Shown here piece by piece: positions 1 to 8,684 of a stretch of 64,000 bases of DNA. This DNA comes from an uncultured Agathobacter sp. GTDB lineage: Bacteria > Bacillota > Clostridia > Lachnospirales > Lachnospiraceae. Each line of letters begins with the position of its first letter. Within the stretch, counting starts at the first letter, position 1. The notes beneath the pieces were generated by a model. It saw nothing but the letters and a program-made list of their open reading frames with translations. It searched no databases and was not told the DNA's origin. Location: positions 1-64,000 of the forward strand of contig CAKRLV010000008.1 in assembly GCA_934359755.1 (NCBI GenBank). Reading direction: 5' to 3'. The position numbers and the translations under genes were made by a program.

Positions 1-26
1 CCGGATGGATGTCCTTTTTCGTTGAA

Positions 27-104
27 CGAGCCCCATCAGGGGCTCGAAGTTCGAGCGTCTCCGCTTCGCTCCGGTCCATTCAAAGCCGACATCCACAGGA
101 TGTC
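27..104. repeat. Cluster of small hairpins in non-coding DNA
   Basis: Three short inverted repeats lie close together: an 8-bp perfect stem at 27-34/39-46 with loop ATCA, a GAGCG/CGCTC pair near 53-71, and GACATCC-ACA-GGATGTC at 88-104. No poly-T run follows, so these are not plain terminators. The block is GC-richer than the surrounding DNA. It may be the edge of a repeat element that continues left of the window; this cannot be decided here. Confidence 0.45.
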
Positions 105-189
105 GTGAACCGGCTATCGCTCGGGGAGTGTTAGGAAGAGGAGGTTACTTAGGGAATATGAGAAAAAATATCAGCAAGGCCGGATAGCG

Positions 190-218
190 TTGACACGTAA
201 AATATGAAATAATATACT
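190..218 (+). promoter_or_regulatory. Promoter of the TetR regulator gene
   Basis: TTGACA at 190-195 and TATACT at 213-218 are separated by 17 nt, a near-consensus sigma-70/SigA promoter. The -10 box abuts the operator palindrome at 219-246, so the predicted start (about 225) lies inside the operator. A bound repressor would block initiation. Confidence 0.8.
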
Positions 219-246
219 TGTAACAGTGTTATATAACACTGTTACA
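219..246. promoter_or_regulatory. 28-bp perfect palindrome, probable TetR operator
   Basis: The sequence is a perfect 28-bp palindrome built from TGTAACAGTGTTAT and its reverse complement. Length, symmetry and position directly after the -10 box are typical of autoregulated TetR-family operators. A partial half-site resembling TGTAACA occurs near 996-1004, upstream of the ECF operon, so the same repressor may also act there. Confidence 0.8.
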
Positions 247-261
247 GATTGGGAGGTACAT

Positions 262-885
262 GTGAATAAGGTGGTTGATGGTGTTTCTGAGAAAATAGAG
301 TTGTGTGCAAGAAAGGAGTTTCTTGAGCATGGGTATGTGGAAGCTTCGCTTCGGCGTATTGCTTTGGAGGCACAGACTACAACAGGGTCCATATATTCAC
401 GCTATGGTGGAAAGGAAGGATTGTTTTGTGCGATTGTTAATCCTGTTGCGAGTGAATTTATTGAATTATTTAAGAAGATTCAGGAGGATTTTCACAATAC
501 GAGTCCAGTTTTTCAAGAGTCCAGCATGAATGAATATGCTATAAGCAGCATGAAGCAGCTGGTTGAATATATGTATGAACATTTTCAGGAGTTTCAATTG
601 CTTGTTGAGTGTGCATATGGAACAAAGTTCCAGAATTTTGTTGAACATCTTGTAGAGATTGAGACAGAGTACACATATAAGTATATGGAAACTATTGATT
701 TGAAGATTAAAGAAGGTAAAGGTGTTACAAAAGATTTCATGCATATAATGAACAAGTCGCTATTTGAAAGTTTTTTTGAGGTGATACGTCATAAGATGGA
801 CAAGGAAACTGCTATGGAATATGTTGTTATGTTGGAAAGATATCATGATGCGGGATGGGCTGTTATTTATGATGACTGGAAGTGA
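262..885 (+). CDS. TetR/AcrR family transcriptional regulator
   Basis: This 207-residue protein has an N-terminal helix-turn-helix at about residues 30-49 (RRIALEAQTTTGSIYSRYGG), the TetR DNA-binding signature, followed by an all-helical ligand-binding domain with no recognisable family. I chose the GTG start at 262 because GGGAGG lies 5 nt upstream (251-256). An earlier in-frame GTG at 226 lies within the operator palindrome, at about the predicted transcription start, and has no ribosome site. The gene is very probably autoregulated through 219-246. It stands 207 bp upstream of, and codirectional with, the ECF/ABC operon, which is its likely target; that link is inferred. Confidence 0.9.
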   Translation: MNKVVDGVSEKIELCARKEFLEHGYVEASLRRIALEAQTTTGSIYSRYGGKEGLFCAIVNPVASEFIELFKKIQEDFHNTSPVFQESSMNEYAISSMKQLVEYMYEHFQEFQLLVECAYGTKFQNFVEHLVEIETEYTYKYMETIDLKIKEGKGVTKDFMHIMNKSLFESFFEVIRHKMDKETAMEYVVMLERYHDAGWAVIYDDWK

Positions 886-1092
886 GATCATGTATTTGGC
901 TGCTTGCGAGGGCAGTCATTATTTAAAAACATAGGTTAGATACAACTTACAAAAGATATATGCAACTTACGATTCGATGTACTTACTATTAAAATCTGTA
1001 ACAAAATATTCTATATGCAACTGCCAGAAAATGCAAAAGAGACGATATGGCAGGTACTTTGATATTATTTATCAAAAGAAAGGAAGAGTAGT

Positions 1093-1680
1093 ATGAAAAA
1101 TGATGCAAAACTGAAAGGAAAAGATTTGATTAATATTGGAATTTATGCAGCTATTTACTGCGTAATCATGACAGCTGTGGCAATGCTTGGCTTTATTCCG
1201 ATTATGATGCCGATGCTATGTGTGATAGTACCGTTGGTAGGTGGAATCCCATATATGTTATTTCTGACAAAAGTAGATAAATTTGGAATGATTACCATAT
1301 ATTCGATAATTGTGGGATTGTTCCTATGGGTTACAGGAATGGGTTACTGGCCATTTATTTTCGGCATTATATTTGGTTTTATTGCTGATTTTGTAGCAAA
1401 AACAGGAAGCTATAAGAGTGGTATGAAGGATATCTTAAGCAGTGGTATTTTCAATTTGGTCATATTTGGAAATTTTGTTCCTTTAATTATAAATGCGGAT
1501 GAGTATTTTAAGACAAGACAGAGTTTCAGCGAGGATTATGTGAATGAATTGAGCCAGATTATGGGACATTCATGGCTTATGCCGGCGCTTGCTGTTGCCA
1601 GTGTTGTATTCGGTATACTCGGTGGAATGTTAGGTAAACGTGTGCTTAAGAAGCATTTTGAGAAAGCAGGAATTGCATAA
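1093..1680 (+). CDS. MptD/Trep_Strep-type ECF transporter S component
   Basis: A 195-residue membrane protein with five to six hydrophobic segments, matching the size and look of the Trep_Strep (MptD-like) substrate-binding subunits of energy-coupling-factor importers. These bind a small-molecule substrate in the membrane; the substrate of this family is not firmly known. It starts with a good AAGGAAGAG ribosome site, and its stop codon overlaps the next start by one base (TAATG). T and A subunits follow directly, so a dedicated (group I) ECF importer is encoded. Upstream, CTGCCA (1021-1026) and TGGCAG (1048-1053) can form a hairpin in the leader. Confidence 0.8.
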   Translation: MKNDAKLKGKDLINIGIYAAIYCVIMTAVAMLGFIPIMMPMLCVIVPLVGGIPYMLFLTKVDKFGMITIYSIIVGLFLWVTGMGYWPFIFGIIFGFIADFVAKTGSYKSGMKDILSSGIFNLVIFGNFVPLIINADEYFKTRQSFSEDYVNELSQIMGHSWLMPALAVASVVFGILGGMLGKRVLKKHFEKAGIA

Positions 1681-2396
1681 TGGATGAGGCAAAAATAAAA
1701 TTTGATCCAAGGACAAAAATGCTGTTGCTATTTACGATGGCATTATTTGTGCTGGGAGGTGCTGGTGGAAATCTGTTCAACCAATATCTGCCACTATTTT
1801 GTATGATACCGCTTTTACTGTTTGCGTTTGAACATAAATGGAAAAAGCTTATAACATATTTGCTGCTTTATGGCACATCATATGCACTTTACCTGTATGC
1901 AGTACCTTATTTAAAAGGGTTCTGGGGATATATTCTGCTTGCATATTGTGGTATTCTTACAAGATTTTTGCCTGGGATTGTGACGGCAGCGTATCTGATG
2001 GAGACAACTAAAGTGAACGAGTTTAATGCAGCGATGGAACGTATGCATGTAACAAATAAGATAACAATTCCGTTGTCTGTAATGTTTAGATTTTTCCCGA
2101 CAATTGCAGAGGAATTTTCATCTATTAATGATGCAATGAGGATGCGCGAGATAAAGCTTGGCGGAAAAAATGCAGGAGAAATGGTGGAATATCGCCTGAT
2201 TCCTTTAATGGTATGCTCTGCAAAAATAGGAGAGGAACTAAACGCAGCAGCAATTACAAGAGGTCTTGGCGGTGATGTGCGTAGGACAAATGTATGTAAA
2301 ATAGGATTTCATATACAGGATTACATACTCATTTTTATCTGTCTGATTCCGTATGTTATCTGCGCAGTATCACTCATACGTCAGCTGTTTGGCTAG
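1680..2396 (+). CDS. ECF transporter T component (CbiQ/EcfT family)
   Basis: A 238-residue membrane protein of the CbiQ/EcfT family, the transmembrane coupling subunit of ECF importers. It shows five or so hydrophobic segments. In the cytosolic part there is a RMREIKLGG stretch (about residues 157-165) and an ITRGLGG stretch (about 194-200); these correspond to the two Ala-Arg-Gly-like coupling motifs that contact the ATPases. It is translationally coupled to the S gene (1-nt overlap) and followed within 32 bp by the ATPase gene. The family is clear; the substrate is set by the S subunit. Confidence 0.85.
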   Translation: MDEAKIKFDPRTKMLLLFTMALFVLGGAGGNLFNQYLPLFCMIPLLLFAFEHKWKKLITYLLLYGTSYALYLYAVPYLKGFWGYILLAYCGILTRFLPGIVTAAYLMETTKVNEFNAAMERMHVTNKITIPLSVMFRFFPTIAEEFSSINDAMRMREIKLGGKNAGEMVEYRLIPLMVCSAKIGEELNAAAITRGLGGDVRRTNVCKIGFHIQDYILIFICLIPYVICAVSLIRQLFG

Positions 2397-2427
2397 AACA
2401 CTTAAGAACAAAAGTCAGGAGAATGTT

Positions 2428-3840
2428 ATGATTCAGATATCAAATGTGAATTTTAAATATGCCAATTCAGACAATGGCGCATTAAAAGATGTTTCCCTTA
2501 CTATAAAGCAGGGGGAATGTGTGCTTCTGTGTGGAAATTCAGGATGTGGAAAGACAACGATTACAAGACTGCTAAATGGATTGATTCCACATTTCTATGA
2601 GGGAGAATTTACGGGCAGTGTGTCGGTATGTGGCATGGATGTGCAGCAGGAAGAAATCTACAATATATCTAAGATAGTAGGAAGTGTATTCCAGAATCCG
2701 CGAAGCCAGTTTTTTTGTCTGGATACAACAAGTGAGATTGCATTTGGCTGCGAAAACCTTGGAATCCCAGAGGGTGAAATAAATAAAAGAATAGAAAAAA
2801 CGGTTGAAATCCTTGAAATGGAAGATTTGATGGACAGAGATATATTCAGACTTTCAGGTGGGGAAAAACAAAGGGTGGCATGTGCATCAGTATCAGCAAT
2901 GATGCCAGACATATTTGTATTAGATGAGCCCACCTCAAATCTTGATGCAGAGTCTATAGAGAGACTTAAGCGGACACTTAAACTGTGGAAGGAAGAGGGA
3001 AAGACCATTGTCATAGCCGAGCACAGATTATATTGGCTTACAGAAATTTGTGACAGAGTAGTTTATATGGACAATGGAAAGATAGCTTTTGATATATCTA
3101 TGGATGAATTTCGTAGCTTTTCATCAGGAAAATTGCAGAAACTGGGACTTAGGACACTCGAGACTGTAAGTACAGATACTGGAAAAAAAATAGATTCAAA
3201 TTCATTGCAAACTGCTATTAAGTTGGAAAATTATATTTTTTCTTATGACAAGACGCAGGTCTTAAAGTTTGGAGATATAGATATTCCCAAAAATGAAATC
3301 GTAGCTATAACAGGGCACAATGGAGTAGGTAAGACCACGTTTGTCAGATGCCTGTGCGGTCTTGAAAAGAAATTCAAGGGAACAACAGTTATTGATGGAG
3401 TCAAGTATAGGCCAAAAGCTATGCTGAAAAAATGTTACATGGTAATGCAGGACGTAAACCATCAGTTGTTCTGCGAATCGGTGGAGGATGAGATATGTCT
3501 TGGTGCAGATGAAACTGATGAACAAAAGCGTGAAGATGTCATGAAACAGCTTGAACTTTTAGATTTTAAGGATAGGCATCCAATGTCTCTTTCAGGCGGA
3601 CAAAAGCAGAGAGTTGCCATTGCATCAGCTGTTATGGCTGGAAAAGAGATATTAATTTTTGATGAGCCAACGAGTGGCCTTGATTACAGATATATGATAC
3701 AGACCGCAGAATTGCTTGGAAAAGTAAAAGCTATGGGAAAAAGTATATTTGTTATAACTCATGACAGAGAGTTGATAGACAAGTGTTGTTCTTATGAGAT
3801 GAGAATTAAAGATGATGGAGTCGATATCATCGAGTTGTAG
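2428..3840 (+). CDS. Fused double ATPase subunit of the ECF importer
   Basis: A 470-residue protein carrying two complete ABC ATPase domains in tandem. The first has Walker A GNSGCGKTT, signature LSGGEKQR and Walker B FVLDEPTS; the second has GHNGVGKTT, LSGGQKQR and LIFDEPTS. It corresponds to EcfA1 and EcfA2 fused, and should power the S and T subunits encoded just upstream. I placed the start at ATG 2428 because AGGAG sits 6 nt before it. A longer reading from 2353 would overlap the T gene by 44 bp without a ribosome site. Confidence 0.9.
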   Translation: MIQISNVNFKYANSDNGALKDVSLTIKQGECVLLCGNSGCGKTTITRLLNGLIPHFYEGEFTGSVSVCGMDVQQEEIYNISKIVGSVFQNPRSQFFCLDTTSEIAFGCENLGIPEGEINKRIEKTVEILEMEDLMDRDIFRLSGGEKQRVACASVSAMMPDIFVLDEPTSNLDAESIERLKRTLKLWKEEGKTIVIAEHRLYWLTEICDRVVYMDNGKIAFDISMDEFRSFSSGKLQKLGLRTLETVSTDTGKKIDSNSLQTAIKLENYIFSYDKTQVLKFGDIDIPKNEIVAITGHNGVGKTTFVRCLCGLEKKFKGTTVIDGVKYRPKAMLKKCYMVMQDVNHQLFCESVEDEICLGADETDEQKREDVMKQLELLDFKDRHPMSLSGGQKQRVAIASAVMAGKEILIFDEPTSGLDYRYMIQTAELLGKVKAMGKSIFVITHDRELIDKCCSYEMRIKDDGVDIIEL

Positions 3841-3897
3841 ATTGTTTCAATAGTTATCGGAATAAGATGATAGAAATAAATCATGGAGGAAAAGAAG

Positions 3898-5688
3898 ATG
3901 GCAAAAAAAGAAGATACAAAGCAATCACCTATTTCAAGAGTGTTCCAATTTGCAGGAAACTATAAATATTTGATGATGGCATCATGGGTGCTTGCATTTA
4001 TAAGTGCTTTTGTATCACTTGTTCCATTTTATTTTATATGGAAATTAATTAAGGAAGTGCTTAGTGTAGCACCCAATTACAATGAGGCACAGAATCTGGC
4101 AGCATATGGATGGAGTGCAGTTGGATTCGCTGTGCTGGGAATGCTTATATACGTATGCAGTTTGTTGTGCTCACACTTATCTGCTTTCAGGGTGCAGGCT
4201 AATATACGTTCACAGCTAATGCATCATATAATAAAACTTCCATTAGGCTTTATGGATGATGATGGAAGTGGAAAAATCAGAAAAATAGTAATAGAGTCAA
4301 GTGCGGCAACGGAAACATATATTGCACACCAGCTGCCAGACAAATATGTGGCAATGGCAACACCATTAGGGATGGCCATGCTTCTGTTGATATTTGACTG
4401 GAGACTTGGACTGATGTGTCTTATTCCAGTTGGATTAGCATTCATAGGAATGTGTTCTATGATGGGCGAAGGTATGAAAAAGAAAATGGAAGAGTACCAG
4501 AATGCATTAGAAGAGATGTCGAGCGAGGCGGTAGAATATGTGCGTGGTATACCAGTCGTTAAGACTTTCGGACAGTCTGTTTTTTCGTTTAAGAGATTTC
4601 GTGACTCGATTAAGAAATATGAAAAATGGGTAATTTCATATACCAAAGATTTAAGAGGACCAATGATTATGTATACAATGGCAATAAACTCTGTTTTTGC
4701 AGTACTTATTGCGGCGGCATATTTATTTGGCAATGTAAAAAGTGGAACGGTAGACAATATATTTTTACTTAATCTTCTTTTCTACATAATCATTACACCG
4801 ATTATCACAGTTACACTTACCAAGATGATGTATGCGGGTGAGAATACAATGCTCCTTGAAGATGCACTTATGAGAATTGATAGTATATTTGAGAAGAAAC
4901 CACTGTCAAAGTTATCCGAGAATATGAAGATGAAGGATGCATCTATCAAATTGGAGAATGTCTCATACAGATATCCATGTGCTAATGCAGATGCACTTAG
5001 TGACATTAATCTTGAAATTGCACAGGGGGAGCACATCGCGTTTGTTGGACCATCTGGTGGCGGAAAGACAACACTTGCACGTCTGATTGCACGTTTTGCA
5101 GACAGCACTACGGGAAGAATAAATATTGGTGGTGTTGATGTGAAATGTATAGAGCAAAAGGAACTTATGGAGGCTGTTTCTTTTGTTTTCCAGGACAGCC
5201 ATCTTCTTAAAATGTCCATTTATGATAATGTGCGTATGGGAAAGAAAGATGCAACAAGACAGGAAGTGTTAGATGTGCTCAAAAACGCCCAGTGCGAAGA
5301 TATCATTGAGAAACTTCCAGATGGTATTGATACAGTTATTGGTTCTAAGGGAACATATCTCTCGGGTGGTGAAGCACAGAGAATTTCGATTGCAAGAGCA
5401 ATGCTTAAAAATGCGCCAATTATAATCCTTGACGAAGCAACAGCGTTTGCAGATCCGGATAATGAGGCAAAAGTTCAGGAAGCATTCAGCAGGCTTTCTA
5501 GAGGAAAGACGGTTATAATGATTGCGCATAGGCTTTCGTCTGTAGTTGACGCAGATAGAATCTGTGTACTAAAAGACGGAAGAATCTGTCAGATGGGCAG
5601 GCATGAAGATTTAAAGAATGCAAATGGTTTGTATGCTGGTATGTGGGAAGAATACAACAAGTCAGTATGCTGGAAGGTTGGTGCATAG
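3898..5688 (+). CDS. ABC transporter, fused membrane/ATPase half (IrtA/YbtP-like)
   Basis: A 596-residue half-transporter with a six-helix exporter-fold membrane domain (about residues 20-320) and a C-terminal ATPase (Walker A GPSGGGKTT, signature LSGGEAQR, Walker B IILDEATA). The D-loop reads AFADPDNE instead of the usual SALD, a variant I associate with siderophore-importing IrtAB/YbtPQ-type ABC proteins. Start ATG 3898 has GGAGGA 7 nt upstream, while ATG 3883 lies inside the region that provides this site. It forms a pair with the next gene. Sharing an operon with an ECF importer suggests both handle one metallophore-like or related compound; that is inference. Confidence 0.85.
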   Translation: MAKKEDTKQSPISRVFQFAGNYKYLMMASWVLAFISAFVSLVPFYFIWKLIKEVLSVAPNYNEAQNLAAYGWSAVGFAVLGMLIYVCSLLCSHLSAFRVQANIRSQLMHHIIKLPLGFMDDDGSGKIRKIVIESSAATETYIAHQLPDKYVAMATPLGMAMLLLIFDWRLGLMCLIPVGLAFIGMCSMMGEGMKKKMEEYQNALEEMSSEAVEYVRGIPVVKTFGQSVFSFKRFRDSIKKYEKWVISYTKDLRGPMIMYTMAINSVFAVLIAAAYLFGNVKSGTVDNIFLLNLLFYIIITPIITVTLTKMMYAGENTMLLEDALMRIDSIFEKKPLSKLSENMKMKDASIKLENVSYRYPCANADALSDINLEIAQGEHIAFVGPSGGGKTTLARLIARFADSTTGRINIGGVDVKCIEQKELMEAVSFVFQDSHLLKMSIYDNVRMGKKDATRQEVLDVLKNAQCEDIIEKLPDGIDTVIGSKGTYLSGGEAQRISIARAMLKNAPIIILDEATAFADPDNEAKVQEAFSRLSRGKTVIMIAHRLSSVVDADRICVLKDGRICQMGRHEDLKNANGLYAGMWEEYNKSVCWKVGA

Positions 5689-5689
5689 T

Positions 5690-7423
5690 ATGAAATTAAA
5701 AGAAAAATTAATGCATAAATATGCCCTTTCGTCACAGGGCGCAGAGGATATGATAAAAGCATTTGTATCAGTTACTATTTCAGATATAATTTTGATGATT
5801 CCTGTATCTTTGTTGTATTTTCTTGTTAAAGATTATATGGATGGAAAACTTTGGAGCAGAGGATGGGTATATATCATTGGCATAATTGCCACGATGATAT
5901 TGATTGCGATATCTACTTATATTCAGTATAATGCTACTTTTCTGGCAACATATGTTGAGAGCGGTGTGCGAAGAATAACGCTTGCTGAGAAACTTAGAAA
6001 AATACCACTGTCATTTTTCGGTAAAAAAGATTTAGCAGATCTTACAAGTACAATCATGATGGATTGTGCAACAATGGAGACAGCATCATCTCATTTTATA
6101 CCTGAATTGGCGGGGGCATGCATATCAACAACCTTGGTTTCAATCGGTCTGTTTTTCTTTGACTGGAGAATGGCAATTGCAGCTCTTTGGGTATTGCCTA
6201 TTTCGTTTTTGATTGTAGGATGCTCGAGTTCAGTACAGAAGATGCTTGGGAAAAGACATATGGAATTAAAAATGAGATGTGCCGATGGAATTCAGGAATG
6301 TCTTGAAAGTGTCAGAGAACTTAGAGCATATAATTGCCAGAATGAATATATGGATGGACTTGATGCTAAAATAAAGGCGTTGGAAAAGCATGCTATTGTC
6401 ATAGAGCTTGTCACAGCTATATTTGTGGGTAGCGCGCAAATGATATTAAAACTTGGAATTGCAACTGTAGCTCTTGTTGGTGGAAAGCTGCTTGCAGCAG
6501 GGGAGATAGATGTAATTACATTTTTTATGTTCTTAATGGTAGTATCCCGTATTTATGATCCGATGCAGGTGGCATTACAGAACCTTGCGGCAATAATAAG
6601 TTCTGAGGTCCCGAGTGCCAGATTAGACGAGATATTGTCCCACAGTGTCCAGAAAGGCTCATCATCAATGGACAACAAAGGATTTGATATCAAATTTGAA
6701 AATGTTGGATTCTCGTATGATACAGGTGATGTTGTACTTAAGGATGTTTCATTTGAAGCTAAACAGGGGGAGGTGACAGCACTTATCGGACCTTCTGGTG
6801 GGGGAAAAACTACTGTATCGAGACTTGCATCGCGATTCTGGGATGCAAATAAAGGTAGGATAATGGTAGGAGGTATGGATATTTCGGGTGTAGATCCAGA
6901 AACGCTTATGTCACTTTATTCGATAGTATTTCAGGATGTTACTTTGTTTAACAATACCATTATGGAAAACATAAGAATCGGTAAAAAGGATGCTACAGAC
7001 GAGGAGGTCCTTGTGGCTGCTAAACTTGCCCACTGTGATGAATTTGCCGAAAAACTTTCTGATGGATGGAATACTATGATCGGAGAGAATGGTTCTGAAT
7101 TATCAGGTGGTGAGCGTCAGAGAATTTCCATTGCCAGAGCGTTTTTGAAGGATGCACCTATCATTCTGCTCGATGAGGCAACAGCTTCTCTTGATGTAGA
7201 TAATGAGACTTTGATTCAGGAGTCAATATCAAAACTCATTAAGAATAAGACAGTAATGATAATTGCGCATCGAATGAGAACAGTTGCAGATGCGGATAAG
7301 ATTGTCGTATTAAAAGATGGCGTGGTAGCAGAGACTGGAAGTCCAGTGGAACTTGAAGCAAAGAATGGAATATATGCCAATATGGTGAAAACACAGTTGA
7401 TGGCAAATGGCTGGAGTTTGTAG
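5690..7423 (+). CDS. ABC transporter, partner half (IrtB/YbtQ-like)
   Basis: A 577-residue exporter-fold half-transporter: membrane domain to about residue 310, then an ATPase with GPSGGGKTT, LSGGERQR and LLDEATASLD. It begins 1 nt after the stop of the preceding half-transporter, as expected for heterodimer partners. An upstream in-frame ATG (5618) would make it overlap its partner by 71 bp; the ATG at 5690, with GGAAGG 12 nt upstream, gives the normal N-terminus. Both halves keep complete ATPase motifs. It is the last gene of the operon; a terminator follows at 7433. Confidence 0.85.
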   Translation: MKLKEKLMHKYALSSQGAEDMIKAFVSVTISDIILMIPVSLLYFLVKDYMDGKLWSRGWVYIIGIIATMILIAISTYIQYNATFLATYVESGVRRITLAEKLRKIPLSFFGKKDLADLTSTIMMDCATMETASSHFIPELAGACISTTLVSIGLFFFDWRMAIAALWVLPISFLIVGCSSSVQKMLGKRHMELKMRCADGIQECLESVRELRAYNCQNEYMDGLDAKIKALEKHAIVIELVTAIFVGSAQMILKLGIATVALVGGKLLAAGEIDVITFFMFLMVVSRIYDPMQVALQNLAAIISSEVPSARLDEILSHSVQKGSSSMDNKGFDIKFENVGFSYDTGDVVLKDVSFEAKQGEVTALIGPSGGGKTTVSRLASRFWDANKGRIMVGGMDISGVDPETLMSLYSIVFQDVTLFNNTIMENIRIGKKDATDEEVLVAAKLAHCDEFAEKLSDGWNTMIGENGSELSGGERQRISIARAFLKDAPIILLDEATASLDVDNETLIQESISKLIKNKTVMIIAHRMRTVADADKIVVLKDGVVAETGSPVELEAKNGIYANMVKTQLMANGWSL

Positions 7424-7432
7424 TTAAAATAG

Positions 7433-7464
7433 AACTCTTCCTCGTTGTGGGGAAGAGTTTTTTA
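7433..7464 (+). terminator. Intrinsic terminator of the ECF/ABC operon
   Basis: AACTCTTCC (7433-7441) pairs with GGAAGAGTT (7451-7459) around a 9-nt loop, and the right arm runs into TTTTTT. It lies 10 bp after the last ABC gene. Confidence 0.85.
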
Positions 7465-7479
7465 TAAAAATGAAAATAA
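7457..7479. repeat. 23-bp direct repeat, left copy
   Basis: The 23 bp from the tail of the terminator (GTTTTTTATAAAAATG and 7 more bases) recur exactly at 8514-8536. The two copies bracket the CPBP protease gene. The bases before each copy are also alike (GTGGGGAAGA versus GTGGGGGAAGA). This suggests that the 1.06 kb between them was inserted or duplicated next to the operon terminator. Confidence 0.7.
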
Positions 7480-7505
7480 ACTGCGGAAACTCAAGGAAAA
7501 ATTGC

Positions 7506-7534
7506 TTGCAAAAGTAGCCTTGTAATGGTACAAT
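7506..7534 (+). promoter_or_regulatory. Probable promoter of the CPBP gene
   Basis: TTGCAA (7506-7511) and TACAAT (7529-7534) are 17 nt apart. The predicted leader to ATG 7719 is about 180 nt and is open in the same frame, but has no ribosome site for an earlier start. Confidence 0.5.
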
Positions 7535-7718
7535 AATGCTATTTTTGTATGCAGTGAAATTTTCTTGTTATTTTATTTTGTGTGTTAACTTAATAATAAA
7601 TACTTTTGAGGAAGTAATCAACTGCCTTTTTAATAAAAGAACAAAAACTGTGTTGTGGCGTTGGCAGGCTATCGCACAGCGATTTTGTTCACTTAGAATT
7701 TTATGGAGAAACGCTTTT

Positions 7719-8375
7719 ATGAAAAGTATAAATAAAATATGGAAACGAATTGCAGTTATTTTATTTTTTTACTTAATTAATTTTGGGTTATGGGAATTAA
7801 TTGCACCTATCATATCAGATGAATGGGCTTCCTTTATGGTATATGTAATACTTTTTTTAATTGTAATCGCGTTGTTTCACAGAGAATTGAAAGAAGAGTG
7901 GGATTTTATCCGCAATACTAAATTAATAGATATAAAGTATTATGTAGGTTTAATTATAACTTTGATAATAGAATTGGTTTTAACATTGGTTATGCTTTGG
8001 ATAGCTCAAAACGTGTGGGTAGAGATATTGCCTGCTAATAATGAAAATGTAAAAAATCAAATGGCCTCTGTTCCTGTTATATTAAGTGTAATGCAAGGGT
8101 GCGTTTTGGCTCCTGTAATTGAAGAAATGACCTTCCGATATGGAATAATAGGAAAAACAAAATCTAAATATGTATTATTCGTTACAACAGTTATTTCGAT
8201 TGTTCTTTTCGATTGTATTCATATAGTTTCGATACCGGAGTTTTTTTATTATATTGTGCCATCGGTTATCTTAACACTGTTTTATGTTAGACATAGAAAT
8301 GTATTTGCATCAATAATGCTTCATTCTTTAATTAATATTGTGGGCTATTTAGCATTACTTATTGACGTATTATAG
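7719..8375 (+). CDS. CPBP family intramembrane metalloprotease
   Basis: A 218-residue polytopic membrane protein with the three sequence marks of CPBP (CAAX protease / bacteriocin-processing, Abi) proteins: EEMTFR at residues 135-140, an F-D-C-I-H motif about 30 residues later, and HSLIN near the C-terminus. These Glu and His residues are the presumed metal and catalytic ligands. In Gram-positive bacteria relatives act in bacteriocin self-immunity or peptide processing; the role here is unknown. I start at ATG 7719, with GGAGA 9 nt upstream. The reading frame is open back to 7536, but that part lacks a ribosome site. The gene is AT-richer than its neighbours and lies between two 23-bp direct repeats, suggesting acquisition as a single-gene cassette. 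Confidence 0.8.
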   Translation: MKSINKIWKRIAVILFFYLINFGLWELIAPIISDEWASFMVYVILFLIVIALFHRELKEEWDFIRNTKLIDIKYYVGLIITLIIELVLTLVMLWIAQNVWVEILPANNENVKNQMASVPVILSVMQGCVLAPVIEEMTFRYGIIGKTKSKYVLFVTTVISIVLFDCIHIVSIPEFFYYIVPSVILTLFYVRHRNVFASIMLHSLINIVGYLALLIDVL

Positions 8376-8513
8376 AAATATTTTGTTTACTTTCAGGTTC
8401 TAAAATATGATGACAATCCAACTTGTAGTTTTGATTGACTAATTGATTGACAAAGAAAATAAAGTTGTTGAAATATTTTCTTTAGACGTAAAGAAAATGT
8501 GGGGGAAGAAAAT

Positions 8514-8536
8514 GTTTTTTATAAAAATGAAAATAA
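8514..8536. repeat. 23-bp direct repeat, right copy
   Basis: Exact second copy of 7457-7479. It ends 3 bp before the tRNA promoter. An ATTTTCTTT/AAAGAAAAT hairpin at 8475-8498 lies just before it and may serve as the terminator of the CPBP gene. Confidence 0.7.
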
Positions 8537-8539
8537 GTG

Positions 8540-8568
8540 TTGACAGCAAAATGGAACTTTGATATTAT
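8540..8568 (+). promoter_or_regulatory. Promoter of tRNA-Gly
   Basis: TTGACA (8540-8545) and TATTAT (8563-8568) with a 17-nt spacer. The predicted start near 8575 gives a short 5' leader to the tRNA at 8604. Confidence 0.85.
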
Positions 8569-8603
8569 ATGGAAGTCGGTTGATGAGACACAATTAAATA
8601 TAT

Positions 8604-8676
8604 GCGATAGTGGCGTAGTTGGTAACGCGCGACCTTGCCAAGGTCGAGACCGCGGGTTCGAGCCCCGTCTATCGCT
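8604..8676 (+). tRNA. tRNA-Gly (anticodon GCC)
   Basis: A full 73-nt cloverleaf can be drawn: acceptor GCGATAG/CTATCGC, D-stem GCGT/ACGC, anticodon stem CGACC/GGTCG around TTGCCAA (anticodon GCC), T-stem GCGGG/CCCGT with the TTCGAGC loop, and discriminator T. CCA is not encoded, so it is added by the CCA enzyme. It is a single-gene unit with its own promoter and terminator. Confidence 0.95.
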
Positions 8677-8684
8677 CTTATTAC

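Noticed and set aside
226..261. N-terminal extension of the TetR protein from GTG 226
   Set aside because: It lies in the operator, at about the predicted transcription start, with no ribosome site; GTG 262 has GGGAGG.
5618..5689. Longer start for the second ABC half-transporter
   Set aside because: Would overlap the partner gene by 71 bp; the family N-terminus begins at ATG 5690.
7536..7718. N-terminal extension of the CPBP protein
   Set aside because: Open in frame but without ribosome site; ATG 7719 has GGAGA and gives the normal family length.
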